NCBI RefSeq assembly: GCF_014203275.1
Contig: NZ_JACHIP010000001.1
Span: 62,001-126,000 of the forward strand
Length of the DNA: 64,000 bases
Source: Granulicella aggregans
GTDB taxonomy: Bacteria > Acidobacteriota > Terriglobia > Terriglobales > Acidobacteriaceae
Reading direction: 5' to 3'
How positions within the stretch are numbered: position 1 is the first letter of the stretch; the number at the start of each line of letters is the position of its first letter. Shown piece by piece: positions 9,174 to 17,680 of this stretch. The notes beneath the pieces were generated by a model that was not told the origin of the DNA, ran no database searches, and was given only the letters and a program-made list of their open reading frames with translations. The translations under genes were made by a program, and so were the position numbers.

Positions 9174-9408
9174 GAACTCGACCCTCGTAACCGCATCCTA
9201 TCCCAACCCGCAAACCACGAGAAACCGGGTGGCCGCCACATCGCTTACAACTTAGCCAAACCTGTCTTCTTGACTTTCCCCCTTTCCACAAGCAAACTGC
9301 CAACATCGGATGAATTCGTTGACATCCGGTTGACCAACACGGCAACGCAGAGCGCAGTCCGCGCAATTCGAAAGACGCAATTCGAGAGACCCGGGGGCAG
9401 GGATACTT

Positions 9409-9849
9409 TTGGCCGATTCCACTACAAGCCGTGTCAGCTACACCCTCGACTCGTCGATCGAGAGCGTCAATAAAATTGAGCAAACGGCAGAGCTCTGCGC
9501 AACAACTGCCGGTTTCGACGAAGACACCGTCTCCAACATCTCCATGGCGATCCGCGAAGCCGCAGTCAACGCAGTCCTCCATGGAAATGCCTACGATGCG
9601 AACAAGACCGTAAAAGCCTCCTTCGAGACCACCGCGGAGGCTCTCACCATCAAGATCTGTGACCAGGGGCCAGGACTCGATCCCGACACCATCCCTGATC
9701 CACTCGCACCGGAAAACATTCTGCGCGGCTCCGGACGCGGTATCTTCCTCATTCGAGCGTTCATGGATGAGGTAAAATTTCGCCAGTTGCATCCCGGTAC
9801 CGAACTTACTCTCATCAAGCAACGTCCCCCCGCGCAATCGGGTACATAA
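9409..9849 (+). CDS. RsbW-type anti-sigma factor / serine-protein kinase
   Basis: A 146-residue GHKL ATPase-fold protein of the HATPase_c_2 type. The N box is visible as IREAAVNAVLHGN (the Asn binding Mg-ATP), the G1 box as DQGPGLDP, and the G2 region as GSGRGIFLIRAFMDEV. Such kinases bind a sigma factor, or another client, and phosphorylate a STAS antagonist, here encoded 14 bp downstream. The start chosen is a TTG giving MADSTTSR; no ATG is available upstream of the conserved fold. No sigma factor gene is adjacent, so the client is elsewhere or not a sigma factor. Confidence 0.85.
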   Translation: MADSTTSRVSYTLDSSIESVNKIEQTAELCATTAGFDEDTVSNISMAIREAAVNAVLHGNAYDANKTVKASFETTAEALTIKICDQGPGLDPDTIPDPLAPENILRGSGRGIFLIRAFMDEVKFRQLHPGTELTLIKQRPPAQSGT

Positions 9850-9863
9850 GGAGAACATAGAAA

Positions 9864-10211
9864 ATGAGCATGAAGGTCAGCACCCGCCAGGTTGATGGGA
9901 TCACGATTCTCGACATGTCCGGCCGTATCACCCTCGGCGAGGGCAGCGTTACCCTCCGTGATGCCGTCCGCGACGTTCTCGCAAAGGGAACCAAGCAGAT
10001 CCTGCTCAACCTTGGCGAGATCACCTACATCGATAGCTCAGGCATCGGAGAACTTGTGAGCGCGTTCACCACCGTCAAGAACTCCGGCGGCGAACTCAAG
10101 CTGCTCAACCTGACCAAGAAAGTCCACGATCTCCTGCAGATCACCAAGCTATACACCGTGTTCGACGTAAAGGACGACGAAGCGTCGGCGATCGCGTCGT
10201 TCACGAAGTAA
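9864..10211 (+). CDS. STAS-domain anti-anti-sigma factor (RsbV/SpoIIAA type)
   Basis: A 115-residue single STAS domain. The phosphorylation site is the Ser in YIDSSGIGEL, and the following LVSAFTTVKNSGGELKLLNL is typical of the family. It is preceded by a good AAGGAG ribosome site and lies 14 bp behind the RsbW-type kinase, forming a partner-switch operon. When unphosphorylated it sequesters the kinase and frees the client. The GAF/PP2C phosphatase at 1.3-3.2 kb is a candidate to reset it. A strong terminator ends the unit. Confidence 0.92.
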   Translation: MSMKVSTRQVDGITILDMSGRITLGEGSVTLRDAVRDVLAKGTKQILLNLGEITYIDSSGIGELVSAFTTVKNSGGELKLLNLTKKVHDLLQITKLYTVFDVKDDEASAIASFTK

Positions 10212-10268
10212 GCGAGAGAGCAGCGTAGAAGCAGCAGTTAGCGAGTTAGCGAAAGTCAGCAGCTTGCG

Positions 10269-10309
10269 AAAAGGCCAGCGCCCCGATCCTCTGGAGGCGC
10301 TGGCCTTTT
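10269..10309 (+). terminator. Rho-independent terminator after the kinase/STAS pair
   Basis: A perfect 14-bp stem (AAAAGGCCAGCGCC pairing with GGCGCTGGCCTTTT) with a 13-nt loop. It ends in TTTTC and is flanked by A on the other side, so it can serve both the STAS gene and the convergent LemA gene. Confidence 0.85.
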
Positions 10310-10345
10310 CTGTCTTTCCGCTAATTCGCTACTTTTCGCTAACCA

Positions 10346-10927
10346 CTAGTTATTGAAGTCCACCTTCGGCGCGCTTCCGTTCTCAGGATTTCCCTTGAAA
10401 TACTCATCCCGATACTTGAAGTTCGCCATCCCCGCCCAGATGCTGTTCGGGAACTGCTGCACGTAGATGTTGTAGTCCTTCAACGTATCGTTGTAGCGCT
10501 TACGCGCAACCGTGATCCGGTTCTCCGTCCCCGCCAGTTCGTCGGTCAAACGAATGAACTGCTCGTTGCTCTTCAGGTCGGGATACTGCTCCTGCAGACG
10601 GAAGAACGGTCCCAGAGCGACATCAAGCTTCGTATTCGCCTGGATGCTCGAAGCACGGTCCGGCGCTCCCAGAACACCCGCGCGTGCATTCGCAATGTTC
10701 GTCAGCACGGTCGACTCTTCCTTGGTATAGCCCTTTACCGTCGCCACCAGGTTCGGAATCAGATCAAGCCGTCGCTGCTGCTCGACATTCACCGTAGAGT
10801 AAGCTCCGTCGACATCCTCATTCTTCTGCACCAGCGTATTCTTCGCGCCGATGTAGCTTCCCCCGACCGCCAGCAGCACCACCACGATCAGCCCTACGAC
10901 GCCCAGCGCAATCCATAAACCTTTCAT
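10346..10927 (-). CDS. lemA: LemA family protein
   Basis: A 193-residue protein with one N-terminal membrane helix (residues about 4-26) and the helical LemA domain, recognised by the NEDVDGAYSTVNVEQQRR stretch, the RLDLIPNLVATVKGY motif and the NRITVARKRYNDTLKDYN motif. LemA proteins are membrane-anchored four-helix-bundle proteins of uncertain function, often encoded with TPM-domain proteins, as here (89 bp upstream on the same strand). The pair may act in envelope or membrane-protein quality control. Length and motifs are complete. Confidence 0.93.
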   Translation of the reverse strand: MKGLWIALGVVGLIVVVLLAVGGSYIGAKNTLVQKNEDVDGAYSTVNVEQQRRLDLIPNLVATVKGYTKEESTVLTNIANARAGVLGAPDRASSIQANTKLDVALGPFFRLQEQYPDLKSNEQFIRLTDELAGTENRITVARKRYNDTLKDYNIYVQQFPNSIWAGMANFKYRDEYFKGNPENGSAPKVDFNN

Positions 10928-11016
10928 CTGTCTTTCTCCTCGTCCTTCAAACCTGATGTTTGTCGCCCCCGAAGGGGATCTGCGTTGCGCTTTTACTTAC
11001 CGTCTACATGTCCACC

Positions 11017-11805
11017 TCAAAAATCGCCACTAGCCCCTCCGCCGCCCGAACCGCCACCGCCGAATCCGCCAAAGCCCCCACCGCCACGGTCATCCCTGCC
11101 TCGACCTCCACCACCTCCGCCCATCATCTGCATCAACAGAACGAAGATCCAGCCGGCATTGCCGGTACTGATCAGAAAGATCAGCACCACCAGCAAAACG
11201 CCCCCGCCGATCACCACCTGCCAGAAGCTCAGATGGACAGGCGTGCCCACCTGCTGCTCATGATAACGATGAACGGGCTGTGCCTGCGTCAAAGTCACGC
11301 CCGCATCGGTCGCGATCACCTGGGCGATCTTCGATACTCCCAGCGGAACCGCCGTGTTGTAGTCATTCGCCTGCGCCGCCGGCACCATGGCGCGACCGAT
11401 ATCTCCCACCTTGGCGTCGTTCAGAATCCCTTCGAGTCCGTACCCTACCTCGATACGCCCGCGCCGCGGATTCATCACCAGCAGCATCAGCACACCTCGG
11501 TCGGTCCCCTTCTTACCCACCTTCCACTTCTCTTCCAGCGCAACCGCGAACTCTTCTATCGAGGTCTCGCTACCGTCATTCGCTTCGATCGAGTTGACCG
11601 TAACCACCGCAATCTGCGCCTTAGCCTTCTGATCCACTTGGGTACACAGGGCTTCTACCTGCTGCTTCGTCTCCGGCGTTAACACGCCCGCGAAGTCATT
11701 CACATACCCTGTCGGTGCCGGCAGCTTGGCCACTGTCTCGGCGTGCAAACAGCCCAGCGAAACCGACAGCACCGCAGCGAGAGCAAGCAAGCGCCGAGAA
11801 ACCAT
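11017..11805 (-). CDS. TPM-domain (YgcG-like) secreted/membrane protein
   Basis: About 262 residues when started at MVSRRLLALAAV, which gives a clean signal peptide; the open frame extends 49 codons further upstream but through a palindromic repeat element, so the longer start is rejected. The TPM fold follows (GYVNDFAGVLTPETKQQVEAL, AVVTVNSIE, RGVLMLLVMNPRRGRIEVGYGLEG). A membrane helix lies near the C-terminus (VVIGGGVLLVVLIFLI), followed by a low-complexity Gly-rich tail ending SGDF. Typical partner of LemA, which it precedes on the same strand. The molecular role is not established. Confidence 0.88.
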   Translation of the reverse strand: MVSRRLLALAAVLSVSLGCLHAETVAKLPAPTGYVNDFAGVLTPETKQQVEALCTQVDQKAKAQIAVVTVNSIEANDGSETSIEEFAVALEEKWKVGKKGTDRGVLMLLVMNPRRGRIEVGYGLEGILNDAKVGDIGRAMVPAAQANDYNTAVPLGVSKIAQVIATDAGVTLTQAQPVHRYHEQQVGTPVHLSFWQVVIGGGVLLVVLIFLISTGNAGWIFVLLMQMMGGGGGGRGRDDRGGGGFGGFGGGGSGGGGASGDF

Positions 11806-11835
11806 CCCCCGCGAAGACAACGTCTTGCTTAAGGA

Positions 11836-11895
11836 CACGGCTTCAGCCGTGCCATGAACGTCCCCAAACACTTGCGGCTTTAGCCGCTGAGGTAC
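11836..11895. repeat. REP-like double hairpin, copy A
   Basis: Two short palindromes separated by 22 nt: CACGGCTTCAGCCGTG and GCGGCTTTAGCCGC, the latter followed by TGAGGTACG. The left flank GTCTTGCTTAAGG also matches the other copies. It lies between the divergent TPM and S9A peptidase genes, just upstream of the true TPM start. Confidence 0.85.
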
Positions 11896-12020
11896 GCCTT
11901 CCGCTCTGTCCGCCACTCGCTTCAAAAAACTCCCAAAGAAATCCCGCAACATCCCACCCGATTCTACGCGCCGCCCATCAACTAAGTTCCGCCCTCTATC
12001 AGACGCGATATCCTCATCCC

Positions 12021-14105
12021 ATGACTCTCGCCGTAACCACCGCCCCGCCTGTAGCCCGCATCGAGCCCACCGTCACCCCTCTGCACGGCGTCGATCTCAC
12101 CGACAACTACGCCTGGCTCCGCGATAAGTCCTCCCCCGAGACCCTCGCCTACCTGAACGCCGAGAACGCTTACACCGAAGCCGCCATGGCCCCTACCGAG
12201 GCGCTCCAGAAGCAGCTCTACGACGAGATGCTCTCCCACATCAAGGAGACCGACGAGTCCGTTCCCTACCGCATGAACGGATTCTGGTATTACTCTCGCA
12301 CCGTCGCCGGCCTGCAATACCCTCTGCACTGCCGCCGAGTCGCCACCAGTCCCGCATTCGACGAGAGCCAGCCGGAAGAGATCCTCCTCGACGTGAACAA
12401 ACTAGCCGAAGGCCAGCCCTTCATGTCCGTCGGCGGCATGGCCGTCACCCCATCCGGGACCATCCTCGCCTACACCACGGACAACACCGGCTTCCGCCAG
12501 TACACACTGCACATCCGCGACCTCGCCACGGGACTCGATCTACCCGACACTGCCCTGCGCGTCGGCTCCCTCGTCTGGGCCGCCGACTCAAAGACGCTCT
12601 TCTACACCACCGAAGACGAGACGACCAAGCGCCACGACCACCTCTTCCGCCACACCCTCGGCACCCCAACCTCTGAAGATATGATCGTCCTTCACGAAGA
12701 AGACGAGCGCTTCAACCTTGGCGTCGGCAAGACCCGCGACGGCAAGCTCCTCATGGTCGAGATCGGCAGCCACACCACCAATGAGTGCCTGATTCTTTCC
12801 TCCGACACCCCCACCGATCGCTTCCAACTCATCGCCCCCCGCATCGACGATCAGGAGTACTACCCTGACCACCGCGACGGCGTCCTCTACATGCGCACCA
12901 ACGACACTGGCCGCAACTTCCGCCTCGTCACCGCGCCCATCGCTACGCCTGGCCGCGAGAATTGGCAGGAACTCCTGCCCCTCAACCCCGACGCTCCCCT
13001 CGAAGACTTCGACCTCTTCCAGACCTTCCTGGTCACCTCCCGCCGCGAGCTCGGCCTGCCGGTCATGGACGTCTTCCCGCTCAGCGGCGACCGCGATCTC
13101 AGCCAATCCGCCCGCATCGCCTTCCCCGAACCCACCTACTCCGCAGGCACCCACGTCAATCGCGAGTTCGACACCACCGTCTTCCGCTACGGCTACCAGT
13201 CCCTCGTCTCGCCCGCCTCTGTCTTTGAGTACGACATCGCCTCCGCAACTTCTACCCTTCTCAAGATGCAGGAAGTCCCCGGCAGCTTCGACCCAGCCCT
13301 CTACGCCTCCGAGCGGGTGATGATCACCGCCGCCGACGGCGTAGAAGTCCCCGTCTCCCTCGTCTACCGCCGCGACACCTTCAAGCGCGACGCCACCAAC
13401 CCGCTCTACGTCTATGGCTACGGCTCCTATGGCTACGCGCTTCCCGTCAGCTTCAGCGGCGCCCGCCTATCCCTCCTCGACCGCGGCCTCGTCCTCGCCT
13501 ATGCCCATATCCGCGGCGGCGGCGAGATGGGCGACCCCTGGCACGACGCCGGAAAGATGATGCAGAAGCTCACCACCTTCACCGACTTCACCACCGCCGT
13601 CGAGCAGCTCACGCAAAAAGGGTATGGTGACCCCACCCGCGTCGCCATCGAAGGCGGCAGCGCCGGCGGTCTCCTGATGGGAGCCGTCGTCAATCAGCGC
13701 CCCGATCTCTTCAAGGTCGTCCTCTCGCACGTCCCCTTCGTCGACGTCATGAACACTATGCTCGACGCCACGCTCCCGCTCACCGTCGCCGAGTACGAAG
13801 AGTGGGGCAATCCCAACGAGGCGGATGCCTTCGCCTACATGCTCTCTTACAGCCCTTACGAAAACCTCAAACCCGGTCCGTACCCGGCCATGCTCGTCAA
13901 GACCAGCCTCAACGACTCGCAGGTCATGTACTGGGAGCCCGCCAAGTACGTCGCCAAGCTCCGCACTCTCAAGCAGAACGATGCGCCCCTCCTGCTCCAC
14001 ATCAACATGGACGCCGGCCACGGCGGAGCCTCCGGCCGCTACGACTACCTCAAAGAGGTCGCCTTCGACTACGCCTTCCTCCTCACCCAACTCCATGTGG
14101 TCTAA
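12021..14105 (+). CDS. Prolyl oligopeptidase family (S9A) peptidase, oligopeptidase B-like
   Basis: About 694 residues. An N-terminal beta-propeller (about 1-400) begins with the family pattern HGVDLTDNYAWLRD and is followed by an alpha/beta hydrolase domain. Catalytic Ser lies in GGSAGGLLMG, the Asp in the SLNDSQVMYWEPAK stretch and the His in DAGHGGASGRYD. The ARGGG-like AHIRGGGEMGDPWH before the nucleophile is diagnostic of oligopeptidase B/PreP-type enzymes, which cut short peptides after basic residues or proline. No signal peptide from this start, so probably cytosolic. The frame is open further upstream, but the start at MTLAVTTAP is preceded by TATCCT 6 nt away with no Shine-Dalgarno sequence, suggesting a leaderless mRNA. 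Confidence 0.92.
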   Translation: MTLAVTTAPPVARIEPTVTPLHGVDLTDNYAWLRDKSSPETLAYLNAENAYTEAAMAPTEALQKQLYDEMLSHIKETDESVPYRMNGFWYYSRTVAGLQYPLHCRRVATSPAFDESQPEEILLDVNKLAEGQPFMSVGGMAVTPSGTILAYTTDNTGFRQYTLHIRDLATGLDLPDTALRVGSLVWAADSKTLFYTTEDETTKRHDHLFRHTLGTPTSEDMIVLHEEDERFNLGVGKTRDGKLLMVEIGSHTTNECLILSSDTPTDRFQLIAPRIDDQEYYPDHRDGVLYMRTNDTGRNFRLVTAPIATPGRENWQELLPLNPDAPLEDFDLFQTFLVTSRRELGLPVMDVFPLSGDRDLSQSARIAFPEPTYSAGTHVNREFDTTVFRYGYQSLVSPASVFEYDIASATSTLLKMQEVPGSFDPALYASERVMITAADGVEVPVSLVYRRDTFKRDATNPLYVYGYGSYGYALPVSFSGARLSLLDRGLVLAYAHIRGGGEMGDPWHDAGKMMQKLTTFTDFTTAVEQLTQKGYGDPTRVAIEGGSAGGLLMGAVVNQRPDLFKVVLSHVPFVDVMNTMLDATLPLTVAEYEEWGNPNEADAFAYMLSYSPYENLKPGPYPAMLVKTSLNDSQVMYWEPAKYVAKLRTLKQNDAPLLLHINMDAGHGGASGRYDYLKEVAFDYAFLLTQLHVV

Positions 14106-14137
14106 GACCTTGTTGAGAGCCCTCGTTTCGCCCAAGC

Positions 14138-14199
14138 GCACGGCTTCAGCCGTGCCACAAGTGGCGCAGTTATAGTGCGGCTCTAGCCGCTGAGGCACG
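14138..14199. repeat. REP-like double hairpin, copy B
   Basis: GCACGGCTTCAGCCGTGC followed after 21 nt by GCGGCTCTAGCCGCTGAGGCACG. Same architecture as the other copies, with a substitution in each loop/flank. It lies just behind the S9A peptidase gene. Confidence 0.85.
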
Positions 14200-14276
14200 A
14201 TTCGCAGCCTCGTGCGGCAACTTCGCGCCGGCAACATAGTGGCTAAGGTGGAAGTGAGACCACCTCAGCCCAACGC

Positions 14277-14307
14277 AGTAAAGGGCCCTCCAAGAGGACC
14301 CTTTACT
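14277..14307. terminator. Hairpin, candidate bidirectional terminator
   Basis: AGTAAAGGG(C)CCT pairs with AGGACCCTTTACT with a single G-U type mismatch around a five-base loop. It lies between the convergent S9A peptidase and the small secreted-protein gene. No clear T-run follows on either strand, so termination is likely but not certain. Confidence 0.5.
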
Positions 14308-14328
14308 GTTGCTCGCATGTCCAAAAAT

Positions 14329-14607
14329 CTACTGTGGCTTCGGCTTGCCTTCCATCTTGTCCCCAACCTTGGCAATCCCCGAACCGGTCTTGTGATAAGC
14401 CTTCTTGGTGCCGTTCTTGGTCTTGTGATAGCCCGTCTTTGTGCCCTTCTTGATGCCGTGGCCAGTGTCCTTCGCAGCCTGCTTCGTCTCATGACCGGCA
14501 TCCTTGATGTCCTGCCCGGCGGTCTGCGCCATCGCAGATATCGAACCCAGAACAAGAGTGGAAGCAAGCAATCCAGTCCAAATCGTCTTCGTCATATTCA
14601 TCTCCAT
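14329..14607 (-). CDS. Small secreted, basic, repeat-containing protein
   Basis: About 92 residues: a signal peptide (cleavage near SAMAQ) followed by a short, very basic, Gly/His/Thr-rich tail with a repeating pattern of about ten residues (KKGTKTGYHKTK, then NGTKKAYHKTGSG). The mature part is predicted to be extended or amphipathic rather than globular. Similar short KTG/YHKT proteins are annotated as hypothetical in acidobacteria. Candidate roles are nucleic-acid, exopolysaccharide or metal (His) binding in the periplasm; none is demonstrated. Three in-frame ATGs compete; the first after GAAGG was chosen. The sugar permease ends 56 bp upstream on the same strand. Confidence 0.7.
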   Translation of the reverse strand: MEMNMTKTIWTGLLASTLVLGSISAMAQTAGQDIKDAGHETKQAAKDTGHGIKKGTKTGYHKTKNGTKKAYHKTGSGIAKVGDKMEGKPKPQ

Positions 14608-14663
14608 GTTGCCTTCAGTTAGGTAGTGATCTACAAAAGATACCCGCATGCAGCCAGAGTCGC

Positions 14664-15938
14664 CTAGGAAACCGCAGCAAGCTGCGCCTTCGGCTCATCC
14701 GGCGCAATCTCGTACCCCTTGAAACCGTAGTAGATGATGAAGATGTAGCAAAGGAACGGCAGCACCATCGAATGGTGTACGCCGAACCGGTCCGCACACG
14801 CACCCATCATCACCGGGAAGATCGCTCCCCCGACAATCGCCTGCACCAGTAGGCCCGATCCTCGCCCGGTCAGCGGCCCAAGCTCGGCCACTGCCAACGT
14901 GAAAATGGTTGGGAACATGATCGAGTTAAAGATGCCTACCGCCAGAATCGTCCACAATGCGAAGTATCCCGTCCCCAGCAGCGAAGCCAGTACCAGAACG
15001 CACGCTCCAACTCCCGCCCATCCCAGAATCTTGTTCGCCGCAATCTTCTGCATCACCGCCGAGCCGATGAACCGGCCCACCATCATGCCGGCCCAGTAGA
15101 AGGTGACCAGCTTCGCGCCCTTCTCTAGCGGCAATCCAGCGATCAGAGGATCGTTGAAGTACTTCACCAGGAAGCTCCCGATCGAAACCTCGGCTCCCAC
15201 ATACACAAAGATCCCGATCGCCCCCAGCCAGAGGTGTGGATGATGCCAGATGCTGTCCTTAGAAATATCGAGGCTACCTGGCCGATAATCCTGCGTCGTC
15301 TCAATCCGCGGAAACTTATACAACGCAATCGCCAGAGCGAGCACAACGACCACGCCCGCAATAGTGAGAAACGGGAGGCGGAAGACGTGAAGCGGATTGG
15401 CGGCTGCCGTGCCGCTGAGAATCAGCGCTCCACCGACGTACGGAGCAACGGTATCACCTAGTGTGTTGAATGCCTGGGTTAGGTTCAACCGGCTCGACGC
15501 CGTCTCCGGCGGTCCAAGGATGGTGACATACGGATTGGCGGCGACCTGGAGAACGGTCACTCCGGCTGCTAGCACAATCTCGGCAATAAGAAAGAAGCTG
15601 TAGGCACCGACCGCAGCTGCTGGCACAAACAGTACCGCTCCGGCTCCCATGGTCAGCAGACCCACTACCATGCTTTTCTGATAGCCAATCCACTCCACCA
15701 GCTTGCCCGCAGGCATCGCAAACACGAAGTAGGAACTGAAGAACGCCAATTGAATCAGCGATGCCTGGAGGTAGGACAGGGTGAAGATCGACTGCAGGTG
15801 CGGAATCACCGCGTCATTAATAACCGTGCAGAAGCCCCAGCAGAAGAACAGCGTTGTAACCATCGCCATGGCGCTGTAATTGGTGGATCCTGGAGCTGCG
15901 GAAAGTGTCCTGGGGGTGCCTGTGCTTGTCATCGCCAT
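14664..15938 (-). CDS. Sugar MFS transporter, FucP/GluP (L-fucose or glucose/galactose permease) type
   Basis: A 424-residue, 12-helix MFS carrier. The first helix carries the FHS-family signature FFCWGFCTVINDAVIPHLQ and the second the SYFVFAMPAGKLVEWIGYQ stretch, with the ANPYVTILGPPETASSRLNL motif in helix 5; these are characteristic of the fucose-galactose-glucose:H+ symporter family. It imports a hexose or L-fucose with protons. An alpha-L-fucosidase is encoded 30 kb away, so fucose is plausible but not shown. It stands alone on its strand, 154 bp downstream of pmbA, with no sugar kinase or isomerase beside it. Confidence 0.9.
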   Translation of the reverse strand: MAMTSTGTPRTLSAAPGSTNYSAMAMVTTLFFCWGFCTVINDAVIPHLQSIFTLSYLQASLIQLAFFSSYFVFAMPAGKLVEWIGYQKSMVVGLLTMGAGAVLFVPAAAVGAYSFFLIAEIVLAAGVTVLQVAANPYVTILGPPETASSRLNLTQAFNTLGDTVAPYVGGALILSGTAAANPLHVFRLPFLTIAGVVVVLALAIALYKFPRIETTQDYRPGSLDISKDSIWHHPHLWLGAIGIFVYVGAEVSIGSFLVKYFNDPLIAGLPLEKGAKLVTFYWAGMMVGRFIGSAVMQKIAANKILGWAGVGACVLVLASLLGTGYFALWTILAVGIFNSIMFPTIFTLAVAELGPLTGRGSGLLVQAIVGGAIFPVMMGACADRFGVHHSMVLPFLCYIFIIYYGFKGYEIAPDEPKAQLAAVS

Positions 15939-16092
15939 CGGTGTAGGTTCGCTGCCTTCTCAGTGCGGTTCTTGCGCCGCCTGTCTTTATTTTTGTCCAG
16001 ACTCTGCCCAAACCGGGCCACGCAGCCGGCAAAGGTTTTCGTTGACGATACTACATGATCCCATCCATCTCTGGTGCAACTTCCCGAGCTGC

Positions 16093-17496
16093 CTAGGAGC
16101 CAGCGATCATCATCCCCTCAACCCGGATCGTCGGTGCCGCGCTCGCTCCCCGGAACACCAGGTCATTCCCAATGGCCACGACATTCTTGTACATGTCCTT
16201 TAGATTCCCCGCTATCGTGATCTCCTCCACGGGATACGCGATCTCGCCGTTTTCGATCCACATCCCGCTCGCGCCCTGCGAGTAGTCCCCCGTCACCAGG
16301 TTTACCCCGAACCCCATCGTCTCCGTCACATAGAGCCCATTCTTCACGTCAGCGATAATCTCTTGGGGCGTCATCGTCCCCGCCTCCAGATAGAAGTTCC
16401 CCGCACCGATCCCCGGATTCCCCGCCAGTCCCCGCGATGCGTTCCCCGTCGACGCCATCCCCAGCTTCCGCGCCGTGTAGGTATTCATCACGTAGTTCTT
16501 CAGAATCCCGCGCTCCACGATCACCTTGCGCCGGGTCGGCAGCCCCTCGCCATCGAACGGCGCCGTCCCAAATCCGCCAATGCCGCCGAACCGCTCGTCC
16601 TGATGCACCATCGTCCCGTCATCGACTACAGTAATGTTCTCGCCCGCCACACGCTCGCCCAGCATGTCCGCAAAGAACGTCGCATGCCGATAGATTGCGT
16701 CTCCATTCGACGCCTCGAAGATGTTTCCCATAATCGACCGCGCGATCTCCGGCGAAAACACCACCGGTGCAGCCTGCGTCTTCACCTGCCGAGCACCCAG
16801 CCGTTTCAGCGTCCGCCGGGCAGCCTCCTGCCCGATATCCTCAGGCGACTCCAGCAGCCGAGTCGTTCGCGAGTTCGAGTACCAGTAGTTCCGCTGCATT
16901 CCACCCGTCTCGCCCTGCGCTATGGGCGAGGCCGAAAACCCGCAATAAGACTTGCGATACTCCCCAACAAACCCGCGGGAGTTCACCATGATCTTGTGCG
17001 ATGTCGATGTATCGAAGTCTCCGCCACCGGAGTTGGTAATCCGCGTGTCATACGCCATCGCCGCAGCCTCGCTCCGCCGAGCAATCTCGATCCGCTCCGC
17101 CGGCGGCATCTCGTTCACATCCTCAAAGTAAAGATGCTGATCCCCTTCGACCTGCCCAAACGCCTCAGCCTCGGGAAGCCCGGAAAACGGATCTTCGCTG
17201 GTCACCTTGGCCAGCGCTACTGCCCCACTGACCAGACGCTCAATAGACTCCGCCGAAAAGTCTGACGACGACGTGCTCGCCGTCCGCTGCCCAAAAAACA
17301 CCCGCAGCCCCACCGCCCGCGACCCCGACTCCTTCAACTGCTCCACCTGCCCCAGCCGCACAAGCGCGCCAAACTCCTCGCCCTCATACACGACGGCCTC
17401 GGCATCGCTGGCGCCAGCCTTCTTCGCCTTCGCGACGACATCAAACGCAAGCTGTTTTAGATCAGAAGATGACGGCGCGGACACAAAGGCAGACAT
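16093..17496 (-). CDS. pmbA: PmbA/TldE-family metallopeptidase subunit
   Basis: A 467-residue protein of the TldD/PmbA family lacking HExxxH, so it is the non-catalytic TldE/PmbA partner. Landmarks are SRAVGLRVFFGQRTAS near residue 80, SNGDAIYRHATFFADMLGERV in the middle, and the C-terminal GNASRGLAGNPGIGAGNFYLE and GDYSQGASGMWIENG stretches that form the substrate groove. TldD/TldE heterodimers degrade unfolded peptides and, in enterobacteria, mature microcin B17 and degrade the CcdA antitoxin. The tldD gene is on the same strand 2.5 kb upstream, separated by a small-gene group and an opposite-strand VWA gene. A GAGGAG ribosome site precedes the start. Confidence 0.93.
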   Translation of the reverse strand: MSAFVSAPSSSDLKQLAFDVVAKAKKAGASDAEAVVYEGEEFGALVRLGQVEQLKESGSRAVGLRVFFGQRTASTSSSDFSAESIERLVSGAVALAKVTSEDPFSGLPEAEAFGQVEGDQHLYFEDVNEMPPAERIEIARRSEAAAMAYDTRITNSGGGDFDTSTSHKIMVNSRGFVGEYRKSYCGFSASPIAQGETGGMQRNYWYSNSRTTRLLESPEDIGQEAARRTLKRLGARQVKTQAAPVVFSPEIARSIMGNIFEASNGDAIYRHATFFADMLGERVAGENITVVDDGTMVHQDERFGGIGGFGTAPFDGEGLPTRRKVIVERGILKNYVMNTYTARKLGMASTGNASRGLAGNPGIGAGNFYLEAGTMTPQEIIADVKNGLYVTETMGFGVNLVTGDYSQGASGMWIENGEIAYPVEEITIAGNLKDMYKNVVAIGNDLVFRGASAAPTIRVEGMMIAGS

Positions 17497-17680
17497 GAAT
17501 ACTCCTCGAGAAGATCAACTCCTCAATCGTATTCGAGATCGCGCAAATCCGCCGCGACCGGCCCGACAGACGCAATACACCCGCACCAGCACGTTCCCTT
17601 TCACTCTGCGCGAAGCGGACGATCCCGACCGGCATCTCAAACATCGCACCGTTGGCGGACTGCACAGCATCCTATTTCGC

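Noticed and set aside
13467..14237. 256-codon minus-strand frame opposite the S9A peptidase
   Set aside because: Antisense shadow; it overlaps the catalytic region of a complete peptidase gene and crosses a REP element.
17207..17680. N-terminal extension of the VWA protein by 158 codons
   Set aside because: It runs antisense through pmbA, and the internal ATG gives a clear signal peptide.
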